Position numbers and translations under genes: made by a program. From Verrucomicrobiota bacterium (GTDB lineage: Bacteria > Verrucomicrobiota > Verrucomicrobiia > Limisphaerales > CAIQOK01): a DNA stretch of 15,277 bases. The notes beneath the pieces are model-generated. The model worked only from the letters and a program-made list of their open reading frames with translations, was not told the DNA's origin and made no database searches. Location: the NCBI GenBank assembly GCA_025363535.1, contig JANYDP010000507.1:1-15277 (forward strand), in the 5' to 3' direction. Positions 1-7,153 of this stretch are shown in pieces (the first letter of the stretch is position 1; each line of letters starts with the position of its first letter).

Positions 1-632
1 GTGCGCAACGACAGCACCTGTCCGCGCACGATGCGCGCCATCGTCAGCCACGACACCGAGCCGAGCGCGGCGAATATCACGAACAGCCGCGCCGCCTTGC
101 CCGCTTCCGCAAACCCCACGGTGCCCAGCCAGTGTTTCAAGACTGGCTCAAGCGTGCTCATCAGGACGATGGCCAGAATCACCGATGGCATTGAATAAAG
201 GATGTCCACGAAACGCATCATGCCGCCGTCCAGCCGTCCGCCTTGATAACCCGCCACCGCGCCCCACAACACGCCGATGACCAGACTTACCCCCGCACCG
301 ACCAATCCCACCAGCAGCGAAACCTGCGCGCCGCAGCACAGTCGCACCAACAGATCGCGCCCGTGAATGTCCGTGCCGAGAAAATGTTGTGCCGATGGCG
401 GTTGAAACTGCGTGTCGGAAAGTTGGTCGGGACGGTAGCGCGAAACGAGCGGTTGAATCAGGACGAATGCAATCACCGCCAGCAAAAAGCAGCCGCTGAT
501 AACGGCGAGCCGGTTGCGACAAAAACGTCGCCACGCGCGCTGGCCGGGGCTGGCAGGAAGTTGAGGGTTGATAGTTGAGGGTTGATAGCGGGAAGCGGCG
601 ACTTCCGCGCTATCAACTTCCCGTTTACTCAT
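1..632 (-). CDS. oppC: Oligopeptide ABC transporter permease OppC (partial, C-terminus off the left edge)
   Basis: This is the second membrane permease of a peptide importer and pairs with OppB in the inner membrane. Reading from the ATG at 632 the frame stays open to the window edge, giving about 210 residues. A cytoplasmic tail (1-41) leads into a first membrane segment at about 42-64. The OppC/DppC signature HFLGTDIHGRD follows at 83-93, then several hydrophobic segments, and the start of the EAA coupling loop (LTMARIVRGQVLSLR) near 196-210. Only the last membrane segments are missing. The start codon overlaps the oppB stop by 8 bp (ATGAGTAA), which suggests translational coupling. Residues 16-25 (YQPSTINPQL) are encoded by a 14-bp tandem repeat, so the first 29 or so residues look like an added, non-conserved leader. 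Family assignment is firm; the peptide specificity is not known. Confidence 0.93.
   Translation of the reverse strand, partial: MSKREVDSAEVAASRYQPSTINPQLPASPGQRAWRRFCRNRLAVISGCFLLAVIAFVLIQPLVSRYRPDQLSDTQFQPPSAQHFLGTDIHGRDLLVRLCCGAQVSLLVGLVGAGVSLVIGVLWGAVAGYQGGRLDGGMMRFVDILYSMPSVILAIVLMSTLEPVLKHWLGTVGFAEAGKAARLFVIFAALGSVSWLTMARIVRGQVLSLR
561..617. repeat. 14-bp tandem repeat with adjoining hairpin inside the start of oppC
   Basis: The unit TTGAGGGTTGATAG occurs twice back to back at 561-574 and 575-588. The second copy overlaps a hairpin: GTTGATAGCG at 581-590 pairs with CGCTATCAAC at 608-617, and GGAAG at 591-595 pairs with CTTCC at 602-606, leaving one bulged base at 607. It lies within codons 6-25 of oppC and keeps the frame open. 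It resembles dispersed intergenic repeats more than conserved coding sequence. Confidence 0.85.
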
Positions 633-1539
633 ACTTCACCCTTGGGTCCAAAAGCATATAGGCGAAATCCACGGCCAAGTTCAGCCCGATGAGCAGCACG
701 GCGTAGAGCAGCACCAACCCAACAGTCATCGTGTGGTCGCGGTTGGACATGCTGTTCACGAAGAACACGCCGATACCTGGAATTTGAAAAATATTTTCGA
801 CCACGAACGAGCCGGTCAGCAAATCGGCCAGCAGCGGGCCGGCGTAGGAAACCACCGGCAGGACGGCCAACCGGAACGCGTGCCGGAACATCAGCGAATT
901 TTCACCCAGACCTTTTGCACGCGCCGCCGTGATGAACTCCAGGTTCATCGTGTTCAACATGCCTTCGCGCATGAGCCGCGCGATTTTGCCGGAGAAGAAA
1001 AGCCCAAGTGCAATCGTCGGCAGAATCGCGTGCAACGGTGATTCCCACAACGCCACGGGCAGGAGATGCCATTTGATCGCGAAGGTCACGATCAGCAGCG
1101 GCGCCACCACGAGGCCTGGCACGCACACGGCCAGCAGCGCCAGAAAACTTCCGGCGTAATCCTCCCAGTGTCCGCGTCGCACGGCGGTGAAGAATCCGAG
1201 CGGCAAACCCACGCCGAGCGCAAACCCAAATGCGAGACAGCCCAGCAGCGCCGATACCGGCAAAGCTTGGGCGATGATGTCATTGACCGAATGATTGCGA
1301 TATTTCAGCGACGGGCCGAGATCGCCGCGCGCCAGATCACCGAGATAGCGGGCGTATTGTTTCCAGAACGGTTCGTCGAGGTGGTATTTGGCTTTGAGAT
1401 TCTTTTCGATTTCAGGCGAAGCCGGAGTTCGCTCACGGTCAAACGGCCCACCCGGCGCGGCGCGGACCAGCGCAAACGTCAGCAGGCTGATGACGAGCAA
1501 CAGCGGGACGGCGAAGATGAGACGTTTGACGAAATACAT
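625..1539 (-). CDS. oppB: Oligopeptide ABC transporter permease OppB
   Basis: This is the first inner-membrane permease of the OppABC-type peptide importer. The 304-residue length fits the family (about 306 in E. coli). The N-terminus (MYFVKRLIFAVPLLLVISLL) is the typical first membrane segment, followed by the periplasmic region with PGGPFDRER (about 29-37), YHLDEPFWKQYARYLGDLARGDLG (split over 52-75) and the sequence before the second membrane segment. The EAA loop that contacts the ATPase is at about 201-230 (EFITAARAKGLGENSLMFRH and following residues). The C-terminus DFAYMLLDPRVKYE is classic for OppB/DppB. It begins 2 bp after the oppA stop and overlaps oppC by 8 bp. No ATPase genes (oppD/oppF) are visible; they may lie to the left of the window. 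Confidence 0.96.
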   Translation of the reverse strand: MYFVKRLIFAVPLLLVISLLTFALVRAAPGGPFDRERTPASPEIEKNLKAKYHLDEPFWKQYARYLGDLARGDLGPSLKYRNHSVNDIIAQALPVSALLGCLAFGFALGVGLPLGFFTAVRRGHWEDYAGSFLALLAVCVPGLVVAPLLIVTFAIKWHLLPVALWESPLHAILPTIALGLFFSGKIARLMREGMLNTMNLEFITAARAKGLGENSLMFRHAFRLAVLPVVSYAGPLLADLLTGSFVVENIFQIPGIGVFFVNSMSNRDHTMTVGLVLLYAVLLIGLNLAVDFAYMLLDPRVKYE

Positions 1540-1541
1540 GG

Positions 1542-3188
1542 TCAGTGGTTCGCCGCTGACTTCTTGATGAATTGCAACGGATGCTGGTCGAGCATGTTCG
1601 GGTAGATGCCTTGAATCCGGTTGGTGTCGTAATAACTGACACCGACGTAATAAAACAGCGGCACGATGGCCACCGTCTCTCCGACGAGCAGCGTTTCCGC
1701 CTGCTGTAAAATTTTGGCGCGGGCGGTCACATCCGTTTGTTGGTTCGCTTCACGGAGAAGCGCGTCGTAGCGGGGACTTTTCCAGCCGGTGCGGTTGTTG
1801 CCGTTGTCGCTCATGAACATGTCGAGAAATGTGTTGGCGTCGTTATAGTCCCCGATCCAACTGGAGCGCGACAGGTCGTAGTCGAGCTGGCTTTGCGCGT
1901 TGAGATACACCTTCCATTCGAGCTGGCGCAATTCCATTTCGATGCCGAGCTCGTCGTGCCACATCTGCTGCAATTCCACGGCGACCTTCGCGTGGAGCTT
2001 GGCCGCGCCGCCCGCCGCCGCATCGAAGGTGTACTGAAAATGCGGAAAGCCTTTGCCGCCGGGATAGCCTGCCTCGGCCAGAAGTTTCCGCGCCAGCTCG
2101 GGATTAAATCCCAACTGTTCCGGCAGCGGCGGATAATTCGCCGTGCCCGGCGGCACCAGGCCAGCCGCTGGTTTTTCGCCGGAGCGCGTGATGCGGCTGA
2201 CGATGCGGTTTTTGTCCACCGCGAGCGCCAGCGCCTTGCGGACACGCGGATCATCAAACGGTTTGCGCGTCAGGTTGAAGCGGAAAAAGTAAGTGGCGAG
2301 AAAATTAAAGGTGTGAAAATCAGGGCGTGGCAACAGCACGTCCATCAATTCTGTCGGCACCAGTTCCTTGTCCCAGACGATGTCCGCTTGACCGCGCGAA
2401 TATAAATTCAGTGCCACGTTGGGCGAGCCGACGGGCAACAGGTCTATGATTTCCAACTGCGTATTGGCAGCATCCCAGTAGCGCGGATTTTTATGGAGCC
2501 GCACTTTGTTGTTGAGCCGCCAATAGGAAAGTGCATACGGCCCGCTGACCGGCATGGGGCGGGCCTTGATCCAAGCGTCGCCGTATTTGGCTATGCACTG
2601 GCGCGGCACCACGCTCATCACCGGCATTGCGCAGAGGTCGAGGAAAAAGGTGGTGGGCTGGTTTAACTTCACCTGCACCGTCAGCGAATCAATTGCGTGG
2701 ACGCCCACCTGCGAAGCATCCTTGAGCTTTCCCGTGTTGAAGGCTTCACCATTCTTCACATAGTAGAACTCCCCGGCGTAATCGCTGGCCGTCAACGGAT
2801 CCAGCGCCCGCAGCCAGGAATAAATCACGTCGTCCGCCGTAATCGTCTCGCCGGTGGACCAGGTGAGATTTGTGCGCAGATGAAAAATATAAACGGTGCC
2901 GTCAGGTGAAATCTCCCAGCGTTCAGCCAGACCGGGAATCGCACCGCCCGTCCGGGGATCCACGCGGGTCAAGCCTTCAAATAATCCCTGCACGATGCGC
3001 ATCTCCGGCTGGCCGGTGACGATGCCTGGATCAAGCGATTCCGGTTCGTTGCCGTTGATGATGACGAGGTCGGCGGATTGTTCGCGCGATCCACACCCGC
3101 TCAGGAAAATCAGCAGGAGGGACGCAGCGCAAAAGAAAACGGCGAGCGACCTCCGAATTTCGTTCGGGACGCTCGCCGTAGAATTCAT
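1542..3188 (-). CDS. oppA: Peptide ABC transporter substrate-binding lipoprotein OppA
   Basis: This is a solute-binding protein of the SBP_bac_5 family (cluster C), 548 residues, expected to be lipid-anchored and to hand oligopeptides to OppBC. The N-terminus has a hydrophobic segment ending in lipobox LSGC, with the lipidated cysteine at residue 32. The mature start follows the family pattern: LVIINGNEPESLDPG, then GLTRVDPRTG, the landmark GLAERWEISPDGTVYIFHLR, and later KPFDDPRVRKALALAVDK. The start is 6 bp after the secG stop with no clear Shine-Dalgarno sequence, so it is probably translated from the upstream message. The gene order A-B-C is canonical. The unusual point is the direct attachment to secG and the glycolytic genes. 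Whether it binds peptides or another cluster-C ligand cannot be told from sequence. Confidence 0.95.
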   Translation of the reverse strand: MNSTASVPNEIRRSLAVFFCAASLLLIFLSGCGSREQSADLVIINGNEPESLDPGIVTGQPEMRIVQGLFEGLTRVDPRTGGAIPGLAERWEISPDGTVYIFHLRTNLTWSTGETITADDVIYSWLRALDPLTASDYAGEFYYVKNGEAFNTGKLKDASQVGVHAIDSLTVQVKLNQPTTFFLDLCAMPVMSVVPRQCIAKYGDAWIKARPMPVSGPYALSYWRLNNKVRLHKNPRYWDAANTQLEIIDLLPVGSPNVALNLYSRGQADIVWDKELVPTELMDVLLPRPDFHTFNFLATYFFRFNLTRKPFDDPRVRKALALAVDKNRIVSRITRSGEKPAAGLVPPGTANYPPLPEQLGFNPELARKLLAEAGYPGGKGFPHFQYTFDAAAGGAAKLHAKVAVELQQMWHDELGIEMELRQLEWKVYLNAQSQLDYDLSRSSWIGDYNDANTFLDMFMSDNGNNRTGWKSPRYDALLREANQQTDVTARAKILQQAETLLVGETVAIVPLFYYVGVSYYDTNRIQGIYPNMLDQHPLQFIKKSAANH

Positions 3189-3194
3189 GGCCGG

Positions 3195-3602
3195 TTACTT
3201 GGCCGGAGCGGCGTTCGAAATCGCGGCGGGGGCCAGCAAGGTCAGGTTGGTTCCGGGGGCGGCGGCAGGCGCAACGGCTTGAGGCGCGGGAGCCGTTGGG
3301 ATCGCCGGCTGGTTTTGCGGCGCCTTGAGTTGCTGCTCGAATTCCGTGAGGCTCCGCTGGGTCTGGTGGTTCTGCATGATGGAGATCACCACGGCCAGGC
3401 CGAAGAACGCGCCGACCGAGTATTTGGTGGCCTTGGTCAGGAAATTTCCCGAGCCGGAGCCAAACAACGCATCCGTGGCCGCACCGCCGAACGCCAGGCC
3501 CGCGCCCGCTTCTTTCTTCGGCAGTTGCATGAGCACCAGCAGAATCAAAAACAGGCAGACCGCAATCATCACCGCCGTCAACAAACCAATGAGTAACATC
3601 AT
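3195..3602 (-). CDS. secG: Preprotein translocase subunit SecG with an Ala/Pro-rich C-terminal tail
   Basis: SecG is the small SecYEG translocon subunit that assists SecA-driven protein export. From the ATG at 3602 the protein has 135 residues. It has a first membrane helix (LIGLLTAVMIAVCLFLILLV), then the family signature in the loop (LMQLPKKEAGAGLAFGGAAT and GSGSGNFLTKATKYSV), then a second helix (GAFFGLAVVISIM). Homologues usually stop soon after helix 2. This one continues about 55 residues in an Ala/Pro/Gln-rich tail (for example IPTAPAPQAVAPAAAPG). The frame stays open further upstream to 3668, but that stretch overlaps tpiA and is hydrophilic, so I chose the internal start. A second ATG directly follows at 3599. 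It begins 10 bp after the tpiA stop, a linkage seen in many bacteria. Confidence 0.93.
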   Translation of the reverse strand: MMLLIGLLTAVMIAVCLFLILLVLMQLPKKEAGAGLAFGGAATDALFGSGSGNFLTKATKYSVGAFFGLAVVISIMQNHQTQRSLTEFEQQLKAPQNQPAIPTAPAPQAVAPAAAPGTNLTLLAPAAISNAAPAK

Positions 3603-3612
3603 AACTTTTTTC

Positions 3613-4377
3613 TTAAATCGAATTTTTAATAATATCCGCGAAGCTCCGGGCTTCCAGCGCCGCACCACCGACGAGCGCGCCGTCCACGTCCGGCTGGCTC
3701 ATCAACTCACGGGCGTTGGACGGCTTCACGCTGCCACCATATTGAATCCGCACCTTTTTAGCAACGCTTTCGTCGAACATCTGCACGAGCAAACTACGGA
3801 TGAACGCGTGCGCGTCCTGCGCCTGCTGCGTGGTGGCCGTCTTGCCGGTGCCAATGGCCCAAACGGGTTCGTAGGCGACGACGGTCTCGACCATCTGTTC
3901 CTTGGTCAAGCCGGCGAGGCTGCCGTTGATCTGGGTGGTCAGGACTTTTTCCATCTGGCCCGCTTCGCGCTCGGCCAACGTTTCGCCCACGCAGACAATC
4001 GGCTTGAGCGACGCGGCGTGAACGGCGAGCGCCTTCTTGGAGATCAAGGCATCCGATTCCTTCTGATACTGGCGGCGTTCGGAATGGCCGAGGATGACGT
4101 AGCGCACGGAAAATTCCTTGAGCATCCCGGCGGCGATTTCGCCGGTGAACGCGCCCGCGCCGTTCTCGCTCATGTTCTGCGCGCCGAGGCGGAGGTTGGA
4201 GTCGAGGACGGCCTTGGAAACTTCGCTCAACGCGGTGAACGGCGGGCAGACGACGACGTCCACTTCCTTCACGTTCGCGAGTTCGAGCTTCAAACCGCGC
4301 ACGAGGTCCAGCGCCTCGGCGACGGTTTTGTTCATCTTCCAGTTTCCAGCAATAATCAGTTTTCGTTCTTTGTTCAT
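3613..4377 (-). CDS. tpiA: Triosephosphate isomerase
   Basis: This enzyme interconverts dihydroxyacetone phosphate and glyceraldehyde 3-phosphate in glycolysis and gluconeogenesis, in the cytoplasm. The 254 residues match the family length. All catalytic landmarks are present: Asn12 and Lys14 in AGNWKMN, electrophile His98 in GHSERR, base Glu170 in AYEPVWAIGTGK (which also opens flexible loop 6), and the phosphate-binding YGGSV near residues 213-217. The start at 4377 gives the normal N-terminus MNKERKLIIAGNWKMN. No Shine-Dalgarno sequence is visible. It lies between pgk and secG on the same strand. The 85-bp gap to pgk holds CGCGAAT repeats. Confidence 0.98.
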   Translation of the reverse strand: MNKERKLIIAGNWKMNKTVAEALDLVRGLKLELANVKEVDVVVCPPFTALSEVSKAVLDSNLRLGAQNMSENGAGAFTGEIAAGMLKEFSVRYVILGHSERRQYQKESDALISKKALAVHAASLKPIVCVGETLAEREAGQMEKVLTTQINGSLAGLTKEQMVETVVAYEPVWAIGTGKTATTQQAQDAHAFIRSLLVQMFDESVAKKVRIQYGGSVKPSNARELMSQPDVDGALVGGAALEARSFADIIKNSI

Positions 4378-4392
4378 GTGAAAGTTTTTTGA

Positions 4393-4451
4393 CGCGAATT
4401 ACGCGAATTTTCGCGAATAGTTTTGATGGGCGCGAATTGGCGAAATTCGCG
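4393..4451. repeat. Cluster of CGCGAAT repeats between pgk and tpiA
   Basis: CGCGAAT occurs in direct orientation at 4393, 4402, 4412 and 4431, and inverted (ATTCGCG) at 4445-4451. The last two form a perfect 7-bp inverted repeat (GCGAATT at 4432-4438, AATTCGC at 4444-4450) around a 5-base loop. The cluster fills most of the 85-bp intergenic gap, 16 bp upstream of the tpiA start. Confidence 0.85.
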
Positions 4452-4462
4452 TAAACATTGGT

Positions 4463-5716
4463 TTACTTGTCCGAGAGCGCCGCCACACCGGGCATTACCG
4501 CGCCTTCCAGAAATTCCAGACTTGCGCCGCCACCGGTGCTCATGAAGGTCACCTTGCTGCCGAGGCCGGCTTTGTTGATCGCCTTCACGCTGTCGCCGCC
4601 GCCGATGATGCTCACCGCGCCGTTGTTCTGCGTGGCGTCCACCACGGCTTGGGCGACCGAATTGGTGCCGGCAGCAAATCGCGGATCTTCAAACATGCCC
4701 ATCGGGCCGTTCCACAAAATGGTTTTTGCCCCGCGAATGATGGCGGCGTAATTTTTCTCGGTCTCCGCACCGATGCTGAAACCTTCCGCGTCGTCAGGGA
4801 TGTCGCCGCTGATGGTGCGGATGTTGGTCAAATCGTAAACGGGCTTGCCCTTTTTGTTCAACTTGCCCGAGTCCACCGGCGTGGCGATGACGGTGTCGGT
4901 CGGCAGTTGGAAATTCACCCCGAGCTTCTCGGCCTTGGCTTCGGCGGCCAGGGCGGTGTGTTTGTGGTCGGGTTCGATGAGAGATTTTCCCGTCTTCACG
5001 TCGTGTGCCAGCTTGAAGGTGTAAGCCATCGCGCCGCCGATGAGAATCGTGTCGGCTTTTTCCAGCAAGCGGTCGATGACCTTGATCTTGTCGGAAACTT
5101 TCGCGCCACCGAGGATGACGACGAAGGGACGCGCCGGCTTTTCGAGTTCTTCGCCGAGAAATTTCAATTCGCGCTCCATCAGCAAACCCGCCGCGCATTG
5201 GCCGCCGCGCTTGGCGACGATGCGGGCGACACCTTCCGTGGAGGCGTGAGCGCGATGTGCCGCGCCGAAGGCGTCGTTCACATAAACGTCTGCCACCTTC
5301 GCGAGCTTTTCGGCAAAGGCGGGATCGTTTTTTTCCTCCTCGTTGTAGTAGCGGACATTCTCCAGAAGCAACACGTCGCCGGGCTTCATGATGCCGACGG
5401 TCTGTTCGACTTTCTCACCGATGCAATCGTCCGCGAAGGCAACATTACAACCAAGCAAGTCGGCCAGCTTCACGGCGACGGGGCGGAGGGACATGGAAGT
5501 TTCGCGCTGGCCCTTAGGACGGCCCAGGTGCGCGGTGAGAATCAGCTTGCCGCCCTGTTCGATGAGGAATTTGAGCGTGGGCAAAGTCTCGACGATGCGC
5601 GTGGTGTCGTTGATCACCATCTGGCCGTTTTTGTCTTCCATCGGCACGTTGAAATCCACGCGGATGAAAACCCGCTGGCCGCGCACGTTCAAATCTCGAA
5701 TTGTCAGCTTTGCCAT
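4463..5716 (-). CDS. pgk: Phosphoglycerate kinase
   Basis: This enzyme transfers phosphate between 1,3-bisphosphoglycerate and ADP, the first ATP-yielding step of glycolysis. The protein has 417 residues, normal for a bacterial PGK. Visible landmarks are RVDFNVP (19-25), HLGRPKG (63-69), the 3-phosphoglycerate-binding arginine region ENVRYYNEEE (about 119-128), FGAAHRAHASTEGVA (150-164), GGAKVSDKI (203-211), NGPMGMFE (336-343), GGGDSV (372-377) and STGGGASLEFLEG (393-405). An in-frame ATG exists at 5776, but it lies within the predicted -35 box. The ATG at 5716 gives the usual N-terminus MAKLTIRDL and is preferred. There is no Shine-Dalgarno sequence; nine Ts directly precede the ATG in the message. 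It appears to be the first gene of the string running to oppC. Confidence 0.98.
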   Translation of the reverse strand: MAKLTIRDLNVRGQRVFIRVDFNVPMEDKNGQMVINDTTRIVETLPTLKFLIEQGGKLILTAHLGRPKGQRETSMSLRPVAVKLADLLGCNVAFADDCIGEKVEQTVGIMKPGDVLLLENVRYYNEEEKNDPAFAEKLAKVADVYVNDAFGAAHRAHASTEGVARIVAKRGGQCAAGLLMERELKFLGEELEKPARPFVVILGGAKVSDKIKVIDRLLEKADTILIGGAMAYTFKLAHDVKTGKSLIEPDHKHTALAAEAKAEKLGVNFQLPTDTVIATPVDSGKLNKKGKPVYDLTNIRTISGDIPDDAEGFSIGAETEKNYAAIIRGAKTILWNGPMGMFEDPRFAAGTNSVAQAVVDATQNNGAVSIIGGGDSVKAINKAGLGSKVTFMSTGGGASLEFLEGAVMPGVAALSDK

Positions 5717-5741
5717 AAAAAAAAAGTTTCCCGAAAACGGG
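5717..5741 (-). promoter_or_regulatory. Terminator-like hairpin plus T-run in the pgk leader
   Basis: In the direction of pgk transcription, CCCG TTTT CGGG (5741-5730) forms a 4-bp GC stem with a four-base loop. It is followed by AAAC and then nine Ts (5725-5717) directly before the ATG. The layout resembles an intrinsic terminator or attenuator, but the stem is short. It lies between the predicted pgk promoter and the start codon, so it would be in the leader. Confidence 0.5.
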
Positions 5742-5748
5742 AGCGCAG

Positions 5749-5776
5749 AGAATACCTCAGTGCGGTGGTGAGTCAA
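5749..5776 (-). promoter_or_regulatory. Sigma70-like promoter for pgk and the downstream gene string
   Basis: On the minus strand TTGACT (5776-5771) is separated by 16 bp from TATTCT (5754-5749). These match the -35 and -10 consensus at 5 of 6 and 4 of 6 bases. A start near 5742 would give a leader of about 26 nt. It lies downstream of the porin terminator, so it would drive pgk independently. Confidence 0.65.
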
Positions 5777-5807
5777 AACGATTTCCGATGGAATTGGATT
5801 GTCGTGG

Positions 5808-5845
5808 TGAAAATAAAAAGGCCCCTTTGCTTGCGCAAAGGGGCC
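5808..5845 (-). terminator. Strong intrinsic terminator of the porin gene
   Basis: An 11-bp perfect stem (GGCCCCTTTGC at 5820-5830, GCAAAGGGGCC at 5835-5845) with a 4-base loop is followed, in minus-strand direction, by CTTTTTATTTT. It begins 19 bp after the porin stop codon and separates the porin from pgk. Confidence 0.93.
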
Positions 5846-5864
5846 GTGCGGGAATTATCCCAGA

Positions 5865-7028
5865 TTAGAACTTGTAAACCACGTTGGCAGCAAACATGAC
5901 CGCGTTGCGGAGGTTCGCGTTAGAGCCAAACTGGCCGGTGTTGGAGGCGTGATCCCAGCGGACTTCAGCCCGGCTGAGGACGTTTTTCCACAGGTCGTAT
6001 TGGACGGTGTAGGTCAATTCAAACAGTCTGACCTTATCGTTTCCGTCAGTCGAGGTCACACCAGCGCCGTCGTCCACGTATTCGCCGCGCAGGTGCAGGC
6101 TCAATTTTTCCGTGGCCTGATAGTCGGCATACAGTCCATACACCCAAGTGTCCGCCATGCCATTGGGCGCGTCGTGCTCATGGCGATAGTCCAAGGCAAA
6201 TCCGGCTTTCAATCCGGTGACGGGAGTCGCCAAGGTGAACCCGGTGTAGAAATGGCTCACATTGCCGTTGCCATTGACAGTCGCGGAACTGAAGCCGTCA
6301 ATGTAGCCAACGGTCATGGAAGAGTCAGCCAGCCAGCCCATGCTTTTGGGAGCGGTCAAGGTCATGCCGAGCATCCAGACCTTGTCGGTTTCACTGTTGG
6401 TTTTGCGGGAGCCAATGGCGGGGCCAAAGGTGTTCGCCACGCCGGCGGTCAAGGTGGCAGCGTCACAGAGTTTGTACGTGCCAAGAATACCTTCGTGGGT
6501 GGTGGGTTCCACGGTGTAGCCATAGGAACGGGTGTAGTTCGGGTTGTTGCCGACGCTGGTGGATTCATAACCCACGATGGTGTCGAACACACCGATCTTC
6601 CAGTCAATGCCGTTACCGATGGGCGTGCGCAAAGCGACGTAGGCTTGGCGAATGGCGAACGCGCTTTCGCGGCTGGTGGCCAAGGTGCCAGCATCGGGAC
6701 CAAACCAGAGTTCGGCATGATATCCGGCCGACCAAGGGGTTTCGTCCAAAGGTTTGTCGAGCGCCAAGTCAACGACGTTCAGGCTGAAACCATCGGCCTT
6801 GGTGGTGCCGCCTTGGGAATTTTTGGTGCTGCCGTCGCCGTAGGCATAAATCGGGTTGTTCCCGTTGCCGGTGCCGAGATTCCATTGCGCCGCCACATCC
6901 ACATAACCGCTCAGGGTTGTGCTCGCCGCCGCCGTCTGCACCATGTTTGCGTCAACCGCTTGGGTCAGTGACGGAAGTGTCACGATTCCCGCTGCGGCCA
7001 AACCGACTGTCCATTTATTAAACTTCAT
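5865..7028 (-). CDS. Outer-membrane beta-barrel porin, OmpL-like (bbp2-type)
   Basis: This is probably a diffusion porin of the outer membrane. The 387-residue protein starts with a signal peptide (MKFNKWTVGLAAAGIVTLPS, likely cut after LTQA near residue 24). Its mature part alternates short amphipathic strands rich in Gly, Thr, Tyr and Trp. It opens with TTLSGYVDVAAQWNLGTGNG and continues with GFSLNVVDLALDKPLDETPW and AGYHAELWFGPDAG. It ends in VVYKF, with the terminal aromatic residue typical of barrel insertion. These features fit the putative beta-barrel porin-2 (OmpL-like) family. The start at 7028 is decided by a good Shine-Dalgarno sequence (GGAGG six bases upstream); an in-frame ATG at 7115 would place 29 hydrophilic residues before the signal peptide. 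It is monocistronic, with its own promoter, leader and terminator. The substrate cannot be read from sequence. Confidence 0.85.
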   Translation of the reverse strand: MKFNKWTVGLAAAGIVTLPSLTQAVDANMVQTAAASTTLSGYVDVAAQWNLGTGNGNNPIYAYGDGSTKNSQGGTTKADGFSLNVVDLALDKPLDETPWSAGYHAELWFGPDAGTLATSRESAFAIRQAYVALRTPIGNGIDWKIGVFDTIVGYESTSVGNNPNYTRSYGYTVEPTTHEGILGTYKLCDAATLTAGVANTFGPAIGSRKTNSETDKVWMLGMTLTAPKSMGWLADSSMTVGYIDGFSSATVNGNGNVSHFYTGFTLATPVTGLKAGFALDYRHEHDAPNGMADTWVYGLYADYQATEKLSLHLRGEYVDDGAGVTSTDGNDKVRLFELTYTVQYDLWKNVLSRAEVRWDHASNTGQFGSNANLRNAVMFAANVVYKF

Positions 7029-7118
7029 TGGTTCCTCCAGGTTAGTTTGTTGTCTGTTTATTATTATGCATTTGTTGGGGCAAAACCAGTTTGCCCTGGC
7101 ACCATCCCGGTGCATTTG
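7029..7118 (-). promoter_or_regulatory. Structured leader of the porin gene with strong ribosome binding site
   Basis: The stretch between the predicted transcription start and the ATG contains two neighbouring hairpins. One has a 7-bp stem (GGGCAAA at 7078-7084, TTTGCCC at 7090-7096). The other has a 5-bp stem (GCACC at 7099-7103, GGTGC at 7109-7113). An 8-base direct repeat TGCATTTG occurs at 7067 and 7111. GGAGG lies six bases before the ATG on the minus strand. Confidence 0.5.
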
Positions 7119-7124
7119 CCCGCA

Positions 7125-7153
7125 TTGATAAGTAAAGCCGCCGGGCTTGGCAA
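7125..7153 (-). promoter_or_regulatory. Sigma70-like promoter of the porin gene
   Basis: On the minus strand TTGCCA (7153-7148) and TATCAA (7130-7125) are separated by 17 bp. They match the consensus boxes at 5 of 6 and 4 of 6 bases, and the expected start is near 7118. Confidence 0.55.

Noticed and set aside
148..534. Minus-strand open frame of 128 residues at the left edge
   Set aside because: It lies in a different frame of the same strand as oppC, whose signature motifs are in the other frame.
561..588. Tandem 14-bp units considered as a CRISPR array or phage attachment site
   Set aside because: There are only two directly abutting copies with no spacers, and no integrase or tRNA is nearby.
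4649..5899. Plus-strand open frame of 416 residues opposite pgk
   Set aside because: It is fully antisense to a certain phosphoglycerate kinase and runs through the porin terminator; no protein-like features.
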